A stretch of 61,552 nucleotides of DNA. Origin: a virus. The notes beneath the pieces are model-generated. The model made no database searches, was not told the DNA's origin, and saw nothing but the letters and a program-made list of their open reading frames with translations. Location of the stretch: positions 1-61,552 of IMG/VR virus record IMGVR_UViG_3300029258_003188; one strand, given 5' to 3'. Within the stretch, counting starts at the first letter, position 1; each line of letters begins with the position of its first letter. The translations under genes were made by a program, and so were the position numbers. This document shows, piece by piece, positions 34,926 to 42,016 of the stretch.

Positions 34926-35558
34926 TTACAGATAAGGCATATTATTATTATTAATAATATCTTCCAAAGAAGACCATTTCGGTGACGTTACCAAAATGGT
35001 TTCACGAACACAATATTCTGCGGTATCCACATCTATCTTATGTTCTGGGTCGTACTTATTGTTTTCCTTGGAGTAATCAAATTCAGCATCTTCATGCTTT
35101 CTTAAAATGCTTCCCATTAATTTGTATGTCTTGGGGGCTTTCTTTGTGTAATCCCCCTCTAGTTTACTTAAATATTCAAACAGCTTCTCGTTCCTGGGAG
35201 AATAGGGTAAGATGCTGTCAGAAAATTCACCTGTATCTTTAAAATACCACCCCTTGCCCCCACTAATCTTAGGACTATCAAATATAACTATTCTTTTAGT
35301 TTTAAGGTCTATAACATCCTCTTCGTGGCAAGAAAGATTAATATCTCTAGGTAAATCAATCCCAGTATCTTCTAGTGGTTTGACTGTGCCATGAGGAGGC
35401 CCATTGTCCCAGTGATACTCTGTGAAAAGAAACAATTCACCAAACTTTTCTCTGATGCCAATAAACCCAAGGCAAGTAGCATCAAACACTCCAAGTAGTA
35501 AGTTTCTAGAATGTATTTTATAAACCCTTCTATTTTTACAGTCTTCTAGCTTAATCAC
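34926..35558 (-). CDS. Hypothetical protein
   Basis: 210 residues. N-terminal half is beta-rich (RRVYKIHSRNLLLGVFDATC), with GPPHGTVKPLEDTGIDLP, the C-terminal half charged. Not recognised; widespread hypothetical phage proteins have this look. Between the Nudix and ParB-like genes. Confidence 0.5.
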   Translation of the reverse strand: MIKLEDCKNRRVYKIHSRNLLLGVFDATCLGFIGIREKFGELFLFTEYHWDNGPPHGTVKPLEDTGIDLPRDINLSCHEEDVIDLKTKRIVIFDSPKISGGKGWYFKDTGEFSDSILPYSPRNEKLFEYLSKLEGDYTKKAPKTYKLMGSILRKHEDAEFDYSKENNKYDPEHKIDVDTAEYCVRETILVTSPKWSSLEDIINNNNMPYL

Positions 35559-35574
35559 CGATAGCTCCTATGGT

Positions 35575-36027
35575 TTAAAATCCAGATACCAAATCTTGCT
35601 GTCTGGTCGTGCTAACTGGTTTAATACTAATCTGCCTGATCCCGAAAATAGTTTGATTATGCTCATCTAGTTTTTCTATACCTAGTTCACCTATGTAAGC
35701 TTCCTTCATAATCCAAGGTGTTAATACTTTAGCTCTTAGAGTTAGTGCCTCTACTAGAATTCCTTTAACTATTCTATGATAACCATCTATAACTCTTAAG
35801 AAAAATGGTTCGACTAGTATAGGTAAACTAATGTTAGCGTCAATTATTCTTTTTAGATGGAGTAGATCATACAGGCACTCAGATGGAGTTCTATTTTCCC
35901 AAACCGGATGATGCATGTAGTCAGCAGATAGAGGCCACTTAACAGTTTGCATATCGAAAGCTAGTTCGTGTAGCTTGCTCACATCAAATATCTTTCCGTC
36001 TAGATAAGCTATACCTTTAGGTGGCAT
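35575..36027 (-). CDS. ParB/sulfiredoxin-fold protein
   Basis: 150 residues. PILVEPFFLRVIDGYHRIVKGI resembles the ParB/Srx core (cf. DGxHR), which binds or hydrolyses CTP/ATP or DNA in known families. There is no HTH as in full ParB, so a partition role is unlikely. The two following small zinc and ATP-grasp-like genes share the strand. Confidence 0.6.
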   Translation of the reverse strand: MPPKGIAYLDGKIFDVSKLHELAFDMQTVKWPLSADYMHHPVWENRTPSECLYDLLHLKRIIDANISLPILVEPFFLRVIDGYHRIVKGILVEALTLRAKVLTPWIMKEAYIGELGIEKLDEHNQTIFGIRQISIKPVSTTRQQDLVSGF

Positions 36028-36030
36028 TGA

Positions 36031-36390
36031 TTAATCCGTGAAGTACCAGTCTGAAAAGACAGCAGAATAGTCATAGCTTTCTCCACAATATCCACAACGA
36101 ACTGTATGTGCTTCTTCATCAATCTTCTCAAAGGCAATAAAAGAGACTGTTCCATCTGCTTCTCTTTCTGGCCTACCAATATAAGTAGCCGTAGTAACTA
36201 GCTCAAATTGTTCAGACCCACATTCTTGGTCGTCGATCAAATTTTTGCATAGTAGAAGGTGACCCTCACCCTCAAAACACTCGTCTGTTAAGAACTCATC
36301 TGCTCTCTTTGAATTTTTTAGCCATTTCTCTAGTTTCTCAGCGTCATCTATTGATAGAGACATCTCTTTATTATTAAAGTTGTAATTCAT
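36031..36390 (-). CDS. Zinc-knuckle hypothetical protein
   Basis: 119 residues. Cysteines in LLLCKNLIDDQECG and VRCGYCGESYD could form one zinc site. The N-terminus has a short helix (DDAEKLEKWLKNSKRADEF). Starts four bases upstream of the ParB-like gene. Function unknown. Confidence 0.5.
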   Translation of the reverse strand: MNYNFNNKEMSLSIDDAEKLEKWLKNSKRADEFLTDECFEGEGHLLLCKNLIDDQECGSEQFELVTTATYIGRPEREADGTVSFIAFEKIDEEAHTVRCGYCGESYDYSAVFSDWYFTD

Positions 36391-36415
36391 TGCTTATTCT
36401 CCTTCCTTAGTTTAA

Positions 36416-36485
36416 GCGGATAATGGGAGTTGAACCCCTGTCCCGAGCATGGCACGCTCCGATTTTACCATTAAACTAAGCCCGC
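36416..36485 (-). tRNA. tRNA-Gly(GCC), imperfect acceptor
   Basis: Anticodon loop GTGCCAT with anticodon GCC. The acceptor pairs GCGG/CCGC then G-T and two mismatches; the anticodon stem has one mismatch and the T-stem one. No CCA encoded. It may be decayed or may need editing-like repair. Its 5' end overlaps the stop codon of the gene at 36476. Confidence 0.65.
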
Positions 36486-37138
36486 TCATAAAATCCCTTA
36501 ATCAAATCGACAACCTCTCTTCCGGTAAGAATATTGTCGACGGCAGCCCCACTCAATCCGGGTGAGATATTGAAATCGATTGCGTAAATCTTCTTGGCGG
36601 CAACGAAATCAACTGCGAACATCGGTTCTTTTATCTTGGGATGATATCCTCTTCCTGCCTCCGCTAAAACCTCTACCCATGCCTTGTCACCGTAATTCGA
36701 CCTCCAATCATCAATACTCGAATACCTCAGCCACCACTTCCTGTCTCCAATCTGCAAATACCTCAAGGAAACTGAACCCTCACCCGGAGAAGTCGGGATA
36801 AATTCAGAGCAGAAATTATCTGGATGCTTTTCAAGGGCCTTTTCGGCAGACATCCTTTCCTTTCCTTCTCCTCTATGAGCCATTTCATCCAAATAAACTA
36901 CAACGCTCACAATCCTCATTATTCCATCAGGAATGTCCGAATACCGCTCTCTCAGCTTGGGGAAAACCTCTTTCACGATTCCAACCTCAGGGCTATTCAG
37001 ACCAAGACTTTTGAGGAAACCAAACATTTCCCTTCTACCCATCCCTCCCCTAGACATTCGCTCAAATACGATGTCCCCTTCTCGATCAAACCAATGGTCG
37101 TAATAATCAAGAAAATCTGTCTTCAGTTGAATCTTCAC
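36476..37138 (-). CDS. ATP-grasp-like protein
   Basis: 220 residues. The C-terminal segment MFAVDFVAAKKIYAIDFNIS followed by PGLSGA matches the metal-binding end of ATP-grasp ligases (DxxxxxG..xExNxxPG with D/N in place of E/N). The upstream EGSVSLRYLQIGDRKWWLRY also fits. Other parts are short for a full ATP-grasp enzyme, so activity is uncertain. It lies between two tRNA genes. Confidence 0.5.
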   Translation of the reverse strand: MKIQLKTDFLDYYDHWFDREGDIVFERMSRGGMGRREMFGFLKSLGLNSPEVGIVKEVFPKLRERYSDIPDGIMRIVSVVVYLDEMAHRGEGKERMSAEKALEKHPDNFCSEFIPTSPGEGSVSLRYLQIGDRKWWLRYSSIDDWRSNYGDKAWVEVLAEAGRGYHPKIKEPMFAVDFVAAKKIYAIDFNISPGLSGAAVDNILTGREVVDLIKGFYERA

Positions 37139-37152
37139 CTCAACCTCTCAAA

Positions 37153-37227
37153 TGGTGGGCCGACTGGGACTTGAACCCAGAACCCCCAGATTAAAAGTCT
37201 GGTACTCTTCCATTGAGTTACCGCCCC
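37153..37227 (-). tRNA. tRNA-Lys(UUU)
   Basis: Anticodon arm CCAGA/TCTGG with loop CTTTTAA, T-arm CTGGG/CCCAG, encoded CCA. Acceptor GGGGCGG with TCGGCCC has one G-G mismatch at pair 4-69. Confidence 0.88.
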
Positions 37228-37323
37228 TTACCCAAAATCCACCGAAATTTTAATCTGTTCCATGTCTCCTCCTTTATTAACTGGAGCTGGCGGTAGGAAT
37301 CGAACCCACATTTCGCTGATTAC

Positions 37324-38115
37324 CTTACCACTATAGCTTTCGCTACCTATTTCTAGTTTGTGGTCTGGACTATGTCTTTACCTTCACAGGTAGATAGCGT
37401 ATAGTCTCTACGGTTCCTTTTCAGTTACCTCGGCATTGGCATGAAGACAATTATTTGGTACTGATTTATTGTCTTTTTAGCTTTCACCGATACAGCTATC
37501 TCCACTCATACTATTCTTTTTCTAGTATAAGGCCCGTTAGTAAGATTTCCCTGATTGATATCTATATCTTCTAGAGAATCGTCCATTCCCTTATTCTTTC
37601 TTTTATAGGTTGGTAACTGAGCATCACAATTGGGGCATACCAATCGTAGGTTTTTGAGGGAATCGTTAGTAGGATCTCCATTGATATGATCGACTATTAT
37701 GGGAATATCTTTGCCATTCCACCTTGACTTATTGCATATTTGACATTTTTGACCAAATTCATTAATTAGTATTCTCCTGAGAGTTTGCAGGTGCAAAACC
37801 CCTTGTCCTAATTTTTCTTTACTCAGTCTCATCCTATATTTAGTTGAGCAAGAAAAACAACAAAACTTTGGCTGCCCCCTTACATTATAACTAATTTCTG
37901 ATCCACAATATAAGCAAGTACGTTTTAAGTGTACTTTCTTGTGGCCTCTGGTTTTTAATCCAAATTTATGCAACCAGTATCTAACTGTGGTTTGACTTAC
38001 TTGTAATTCTCTCGCTATTGCTCTCTGCGTATTATTTTTAGAGAGTTGTTCTAGTACATTTTTTTCCATATGATGATTATACTAGATTTAGTTCTAAATT
38101 ACAAGCTTTTGTTTC
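37324..38115 (-). mobile_element. Group I intron with HNH endonuclease
   Basis: 792 bases. Conserved core elements lie between the endonuclease and the 3' exon: a Q-like AATGCCGAGGTAAC, R element GTAGAGACTATACGC (37398-37412) and S element AAGACATAGTCC (37367-37378), with P7 formed by GACTAT/ATAGTC. The intron starts after a T and ends with G, as required. The insertion after position 34 is the place used by tRNA-Leu group I introns. Confidence 0.88.
37506..38069 (-). CDS. HNH homing endonuclease of the tRNA intron
   Basis: 187 residues. An N-terminal helix-turn-helix (NNTQRAIARELQVSQTTVRY), two CxxC zinc pairs (RTCLYCGSEI, KFCCFSCS) and a C-terminal HNH domain with CQICNKSRW, IVDHINGDPTNDSLKNLRLV and CPNCD. 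It would spread the intron to intronless tRNA-Thr genes. It lies near the intron 5' end, ahead of the catalytic core. Confidence 0.92.
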   Translation of the reverse strand: MEKNVLEQLSKNNTQRAIARELQVSQTTVRYWLHKFGLKTRGHKKVHLKRTCLYCGSEISYNVRGQPKFCCFSCSTKYRMRLSKEKLGQGVLHLQTLRRILINEFGQKCQICNKSRWNGKDIPIIVDHINGDPTNDSLKNLRLVCPNCDAQLPTYKRKNKGMDDSLEDIDINQGNLTNGPYTRKRIV

Positions 38116-38177
38116 AGGTCAGCTGCTCTACCTAGTTGAGCTACGCCAGCTATTAACTATAAATATCTACTTCTTTA

Positions 38178-38435
38178 TTATTTCCCCTTAAATTTACGAT
38201 ACCATTCTCGTTTTTTGGGATCTTCGCTGTTTTTTAATTCACCAAACCATGTTTTCCCGTCTTTGTTAAACCCATACACATCAGATACTTCGTTTAGCTG
38301 TATAGGGAGCTCCTTATCTCTACGCAAGTTTTCTTTTCCTTTCCTTCTGAATGTTCTATTGGCTAGCCTCTTGTCTTCCTTATCAGAAGCAGCACAAATT
38401 CCACAATAATCGTTTTTCCTTCTTGATTTACCCAT
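38178..38435 (-). CDS. Hypothetical basic protein with CxxC
   Basis: 85 residues, strongly basic, with DYCGICAASDK near the start. It overlaps the upstream gene by 8 bases. Ends just before the tRNA-Thr exon 1. Function unknown. Confidence 0.55.
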   Translation of the reverse strand: MGKSRRKNDYCGICAASDKEDKRLANRTFRRKGKENLRRDKELPIQLNEVSDVYGFNKDGKTWFGELKNSEDPKKREWYRKFKGK

Positions 38436-38673
38436 TAAACCTCTTCTCCATTAACTTTTTACCTGTCTTAGCACACACCCACTCTCCACACCATTGATCC
38501 TCAGGTTCTATAATAATTGGCCAATCAGCCACAATACTTTCACCGACATTAGACATAACTTTTCCTGGATACCGTTTACAAATACAGTTACCTCTGTCAT
38601 TGGCGTCACCCTCAGCTCCACAACCATAAAGACAAGTTTTACAGTTGATTTGTTTGCTAGGCAGTTTAACCAT
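38428..38673 (-). CDS. Cys-rich hypothetical protein
   Basis: 81 residues from ATG 38673 with AAAAGGAGGAAG upstream; the frame extends further but into tRNA-Leu. Eight cysteines (INCKTCLYGCG, GNCICKRYPG, WCGEWVCAKTG) point to one or two zinc sites. Function unknown. Confidence 0.6.
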   Translation of the reverse strand: MVKLPSKQINCKTCLYGCGAEGDANDRGNCICKRYPGKVMSNVGESIVADWPIIIEPEDQWCGEWVCAKTGKKLMEKRFNG

Positions 38674-38691
38674 TTTTCTTCCTCCTTTTGT

Positions 38692-38775
38692 TGGTAGGGG
38701 AGACAGGAATCGAACCTGCATGCCGAAGCACTAGCTCCTAAGGCTAGCGTGTCTGCCTAGTTCCACCACTCCCCC
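38692..38775 (-). tRNA. tRNA-Leu(UAG)
   Basis: Type II tRNA with long variable arm. Anticodon arm CTAGC/GCTAG, loop CTTAGGA; acceptor GGGGGAG/CTCCCCT with one wobble; encoded CCA. Confidence 0.9.
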
Positions 38776-38784
38776 CTAGTTATT

Positions 38785-38997
38785 TTACGTTTCTGATTCT
38801 AAGCAAGCATACAGTCTCCTAACCCCAACTCCATCATAGTGCAAAGGTGTAGGCTTATTAGGAAACGATTCACTGAAGTAATATCTGAACAACTCACAAG
38901 TAGGGTTACCAAAGTTATCAGAGGCTAGATAAGGACAAGTAGAATCACAATATTGCTTATCTACTAATACCGTAACTTTTAAACTCTTCTTCTCCAT
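38785..38997 (-). CDS. Cys-containing small protein
   Basis: 70 residues: DKQYCDSTCPYLASDNFGNP followed by TCELF and a C-terminal Cys. A Cys4 site is likely. First gene of the minus-strand tRNA cluster, from a GGTATAAG promoter candidate at 39056. Confidence 0.6.
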   Translation of the reverse strand: MEKKSLKVTVLVDKQYCDSTCPYLASDNFGNPTCELFRYYFSESFPNKPTPLHYDGVGVRRLYACLESET

Positions 38998-39055
38998 AGT
39001 TACTTCTATTTTGGATTAATATCTTTATTTTGTCAATAAAGAGACTAGCTCCAAT

Positions 39056-39063
39056 CTTATACC
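39056..39063 (-). promoter_or_regulatory. GGTATAAG phage promoter candidate, minus tRNA cluster
   Basis: TGGTATAAG on minus, about 60 bases before ATG 38997. It is back to back with the plus host-type promoter at 39071. Confidence 0.6.
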
Positions 39064-39070
39064 ACTTTCT

Positions 39071-39098
39071 TTGCAAAATCTAGTTTATATGCTATAAT
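39071..39098 (+). promoter_or_regulatory. Host-type extended -10 promoter
   Basis: TTGCAA (39071-39076), 16-base spacer, TGCTATAAT with -10 at 39093-39098. The best host-like promoter in the window; it drives a short RNA. Confidence 0.6.
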
Positions 39099-39104
39099 TA
39101 TAAG

Positions 39105-39187
39105 GAGACTGACGTGTTTTCTCCAAAGTCTCTTTCTTTCCTCCTTCCGGGAGCGGTCCTAGTCAGCTAGGACCGCTTCTCTTTTTA
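39105..39187 (+). ncRNA. Short RNA ending in a strong terminator
   Basis: About 80 bases: hairpin GAGACT/AGTCTC (39105-39110 with 39127-39132), a pyrimidine-rich section, then terminator stem AGCGGTCCTAG/CTAGGACCGCT (39152-39177) and T-run. No start codon with a reading frame of useful length. It may be an attenuated leader or a small regulatory RNA; the CTTTCCTCCTT part could pair with ribosome sites. Confidence 0.55.
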
Positions 39188-39188
39188 A

Positions 39189-39196
39189 GGTATAAG
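39189..39196 (+). promoter_or_regulatory. GGTATAAG phage promoter candidate
   Basis: Immediately after the terminator of the short RNA and 49 bases before ATG 39245. Confidence 0.65.
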
Positions 39197-39244
39197 ATAA
39201 TAAATGAAATCTTATTAACGTTATTAACTAAGGAGGGTAAAACA

Positions 39245-39418
39245 ATGGTTAGGTACCAGCTTAAAATCACTAAGTGTAGGGAGCCGGTAAAGTGCTCCAT
39301 TTGCAAGAAGCTCATCAATAAGGGCGAGCTTCATGAAGCGTGGTATTGTGGCTATTGCAAAGAGTGGGCTAACCACTTGAGATGTCAAAAGCCTAGAAAG
39401 GAGCATAACAATGTCTAA
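39245..39418 (+). CDS. Small zinc-finger protein
   Basis: 57 residues; VKCSICKKLINKGELHEAWY followed by CGYCKEW and a further Cys gives a Cys4 or Cys3His site. TAAGGAGGGT precedes the ATG. Overlaps the next gene by 8 bases. Probably a small nucleic-acid or protein-binding factor. Confidence 0.65.
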   Translation: MVRYQLKITKCREPVKCSICKKLINKGELHEAWYCGYCKEWANHLRCQKPRKEHNNV

Positions 39419-39779
39419 TCTTTGGTACTATTATCTCCATCAAGATGGGTCGTTAATAGGGAAAAATCCAGCAGTAGTAGAGCATGATGATCAGTACTTT
39501 AATAGTCCTTTTGTAAAGAAGGTTTGGATGATCGATTTAACTAAGCGAGAAGATGCTTGGACTTTAGTGCTTGAGGCCCTAGCCCTTGGAGCCTCACTCG
39601 ATCGAGCTAAAGAACTAGCTGAAAAGTGGAAACTAACTTATGAAGATTCTTTTGAAATGCTCTCACGGGTTAAGCCTACAGGTGAGATGAAAGAAGGAAT
39701 GAAAATAATGATAGAGAAGATTTTTAAAGTGGACATTGACCAATATTGGGAAAGCGTTTTAGAGAAGCAAAAAAAATGA
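39411..39779 (+). CDS. Hypothetical protein
   Basis: 122 residues, mixed alpha/beta; AAAGGAG precedes the ATG. Trp-rich N-terminus (NLWYYYLHQDG). Not recognised. The tRNA-Arg gene follows 9 bases later in the same transcript. Confidence 0.6.
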   Translation: MSNLWYYYLHQDGSLIGKNPAVVEHDDQYFNSPFVKKVWMIDLTKREDAWTLVLEALALGASLDRAKELAEKWKLTYEDSFEMLSRVKPTGEMKEGMKIMIEKIFKVDIDQYWESVLEKQKK

Positions 39780-39788
39780 GGAATAAGT

Positions 39789-39865
39789 GCGTCTGTAGCT
39801 CAGCTGGACAGAGCAACGGACTTCTAATCCGTAGGCCGCAGGTTCGAGTCCTGCCAGGCGTGCCA
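39789..39865 (+). tRNA. tRNA-Arg(UCU)
   Basis: Acceptor GCGTCTG/CAGGCGT with two wobbles; anticodon arm ACGGA/TCCGT, loop CTTCTAA; T-arm GCAGG/CCTGC; encoded CCA. It is on plus, inside an mRNA with small zinc proteins. AGA decoding fits the AT-rich codon use of the phage. Confidence 0.93.
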
Positions 39866-39884
39866 CTAAGAAAGGAGATCAAAA

Positions 39885-40136
39885 GTGACCAAGGTAAAAA
39901 TATCTGATTTAAGGAGAGAGATGATTGAAGGTGTCTTTAAATGTCCTAAATGCGGGAGAGAGATTTCTGAGGAAAACGAGCTACTAGTTAGTGGAATCCA
40001 CGAAGTATGGGTCTCGGCCACGCTTAGTGAATCCGGAGTTTATTCAGTATCTGAACCAGCTGTTTATTCAGACGATTACGGAGTACACGACGAACCCGAA
40101 GAAGTGGTGGTGCAAGGATGTAATGAGTGTGTTTAA
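39885..40136 (+). CDS. Zinc-binding hypothetical protein (GTG start)
   Basis: 83 residues, GTG with AAAGGAG upstream. FKCPKCGREISEE and a C-terminal GCNECV form a probable zinc site. Middle is acidic and Tyr/Val-rich. Function unknown. Confidence 0.6.
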   Translation: MTKVKISDLRREMIEGVFKCPKCGREISEENELLVSGIHEVWVSATLSESGVYSVSEPAVYSDDYGVHDEPEEVVVQGCNECV

Positions 40137-40197
40137 CTTAAGATAATTTGAATTGAGACAAGGAAGTAATACCAAGAAATAAGGAAAGGAGAACAAA

Positions 40198-40452
40198 ATG
40201 TACAGGGTAGTAAAAACAGACGAAAAGGTTATATGGGGGAAGAAGGAGGATGTTGATTGTGTTGTTGTTAGCCCAGCCATTACCCTTGCTGACGAGTTTG
40301 GGGGGAGAGCCCAGATCATTGTTGACGATCAGTGCTACGTTCTTCTTCTCAAGCAACATCAGGCGGAGAATTACAACCACACCGCTTGGTGGTTCAAGGA
40401 GGCAGTTGAGGCAATTAGGGGATTGGAAACCATCTCTCTAACCAGTCAATAG
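40198..40452 (+). CDS. Hypothetical protein
   Basis: 84 residues, AAAGGAG before ATG. Beta-alpha composition (DCVVVSPAITLADEFG, AQIIVDDQCYVLLLKQHQ). Not recognised. Last gene before a terminator. Confidence 0.5.
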   Translation: MYRVVKTDEKVIWGKKEDVDCVVVSPAITLADEFGGRAQIIVDDQCYVLLLKQHQAENYNHTAWWFKEAVEAIRGLETISLTSQ

Positions 40453-40478
40453 ACTGTGGGAATTAAGCTGCCTTTATA

Positions 40479-40508
40479 AGGAGTAGCTTCTACTACTCCT
40501 TTTTTTTT
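40479..40508 (+). terminator. Intrinsic terminator
   Basis: AGGAGTAG (40479-40486) with CTACTCCT (40493-40500), then eight Ts. Confidence 0.9.
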
Positions 40509-40548
40509 AGCTTATCTTATGCTAAGATTAAAAGGGAGAATTGTATCT

Positions 40549-40959
40549 ATGACTAGAACCCAAGCAGTTAATCGTTTAAGAGAATTTATTAGGGATAAGA
40601 AGGAGTTAAACCGTCTTCTTCAAAATGACTATGAGAATGACCCTAGTCAACTACAGCTGGCTTTGGATATGGCTGTAGATGATTTTAACACAACCCCACC
40701 TAGCATAGGAGGTTGTTCCTTAGAGTCATTTCCTAGTGACTATCTACTTATTATAGGGGCTACAATCTCCCTTCTAGAATCAGCGGGAGTACTTCAGTCC
40801 AGGAATAGATTAAACTATGCTGATGGTGGATTAGCTATCTCAGTATCAGATAAAGCTGAGGAGTATTCCAACTGGCTGAAAATGTTCATAAACGATTATG
40901 AAAATAAGAAGATTAGATATAAACAGTCACAAAACCTAGAATCTTGTTGGAGTATATAA
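40549..40959 (+). CDS. Neck/head-tail connector protein
   Basis: 136 residues from ATG 40549; GGGAGA lies 12 bases upstream and an ATG at 40519 lies in the terminator-near leader. ALDMAVDDFNTTPPSIGG and NYADGGLAIS resemble a neck protein family of large myoviruses, recalled from memory. Stop overlaps the start of the next gene (TAATG). Confidence 0.65.
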   Translation: MTRTQAVNRLREFIRDKKELNRLLQNDYENDPSQLQLALDMAVDDFNTTPPSIGGCSLESFPSDYLLIIGATISLLESAGVLQSRNRLNYADGGLAISVSDKAEEYSNWLKMFINDYENKKIRYKQSQNLESCWSI

Positions 40960-42014
40960 TGAATCGAAGCAGAATCTATAAAATAGCTGAAAACATTCTA
41001 CTAGAAAACCCTCAAGCTTCTAAGGCCGATGCCACTATCAAGCAAAACCAGGAAACTGGGGGAATGATTAAGAAGTATAGAATAGGTGGGGCCTTGAACA
41101 TCTATGATGAGAAGTTTGGTGATGTTCCTAGTAATGCTTATGATTATAGGGCTGCTTCCAGGGTAGCTGAAGCTAAAGCTATCTTGCAGCCAGACGGTCA
41201 AACTGGAGAGAGGATTAAATCTAATTTCAAGGGATTAGTCGATATGTTTGATCTTACTAAGAATCCAACAGCTGATCCTAGAAAGCATCAAAAGATAAAT
41301 GAAGCTATAAACGCACTCAAGGAGTACAACTTGACTAAAGGTGCTTCTACAAATGATACTAGAAGTAAAAAGGAAAAGCGCAGCGACAGACTAGAAACTG
41401 CCGTTGGAGTAGCCGGGTTACTCGGTTTAGCTGGATTAGGCATCTTTGGTGCTAGGAAGTACCATAAGTTCCTCCGCCAAGCTAGCAAACGTGAGCAGCA
41501 GTGGGGGCAGGCTTATGAGGAACGTAGTCGAAAAGCGAAGGAAGAGTGGAGAAGAAGGACGCAGGAGTGGGAACGGGAACGAGCACACAGAAGAGCGCAA
41601 CAAGAAAGCCGCGGAAGAGCACAGGAAGAAAGCGATAGAAAATTTTGGGAAGACCTGGGTTCGTGGTCTAGAGGCGAGAGTTACACTGGAGGCGGGAGTT
41701 ATACTGGAGGCGGGAGTGAATCCCACAAAGCCTGGGAGGACTGGTGGAGATCAGCGAAGGATGTTGCTGGTTCAGAAAAAGCTAAAAAGACAGTAGGATT
41801 TGATCCAGAGCAGTTTACTAGAGAAGAAATCAAAAGAAGAAAGCGTGATTTAATGAAACGTTATCATCCAGACTGGAATCCTAATGTCGACCCCAACAAG
41901 ATGAAAGATATAAATGCTGCCTGGGATGTTTTAAGACGCACTGGAATGACTAAAGGTGCTTCTACTTCTGATAAAATCTATTATAGAGCTTATTCGTTGC
42001 TAACTAAAAAATAA
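40959..42014 (+). CDS. J-domain virion-region protein with DRIYK-type leader
   Basis: 351 residues from ATG 40959 (TTGGAG upstream). Leader SRIYKIAENILLENPQ; a hydrophobic helix (VAGLLGLAGLGIFGARKY) near 150; a Glu/Arg/Gln-rich coiled coil (170-230); a Gly/Ser/Tyr repeat; then a J-domain at about 285-335 with KRRKRDLMKRYHPDWNPN (intact HPD) and DINAAWDVLRR. The tail has TKGAST and SDKIYYRAYSLLTKK. A membrane-anchored J-protein could recruit host DnaK to virion assembly. KGAST occurs twice, on either side of the central part. Confidence 0.75.
   Translation: MNRSRIYKIAENILLENPQASKADATIKQNQETGGMIKKYRIGGALNIYDEKFGDVPSNAYDYRAASRVAEAKAILQPDGQTGERIKSNFKGLVDMFDLTKNPTADPRKHQKINEAINALKEYNLTKGASTNDTRSKKEKRSDRLETAVGVAGLLGLAGLGIFGARKYHKFLRQASKREQQWGQAYEERSRKAKEEWRRRTQEWERERAHRRAQQESRGRAQEESDRKFWEDLGSWSRGESYTGGGSYTGGGSESHKAWEDWWRSAKDVAGSEKAKKTVGFDPEQFTREEIKRRKRDLMKRYHPDWNPNVDPNKMKDINAAWDVLRRTGMTKGASTSDKIYYRAYSLLTKK
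42000..42014 (+). repeat. 15-bp direct repeat, left copy
   Basis: CTAACTAAAAAATAA, identical to 42837-42851. Both encode LTKK-stop preceded by S-L codons. They flank the kinase-like gene, as if it was inserted at the J-protein/connector junction. Confidence 0.8.
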
Positions 42015-42016
42015 AT

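Larger units (their letters stand above)
37282..38150 (-). tRNA. tRNA-Thr(UGU) split by a group I intron
   Basis: Exon 1 is 38150-38116, exon 2 is 37323-37282. GCTGGCG (38150-38144) pairs perfectly with CGCCAGC (37292-37286). Anticodon stem GCTGA/TCAGC; joined loop CCTGTAA gives anticodon TGT, again with C at position 33 if the splice site is after T34. T-arm GTGGG/CCTAC. Encoded end TCCA. Confidence 0.85.

Noticed and set aside
40068-40380. Two overlapping minus frames near 40.1-40.4 kb
   Set aside because: They oppose two plus genes that have good ribosome sites and share an operon.
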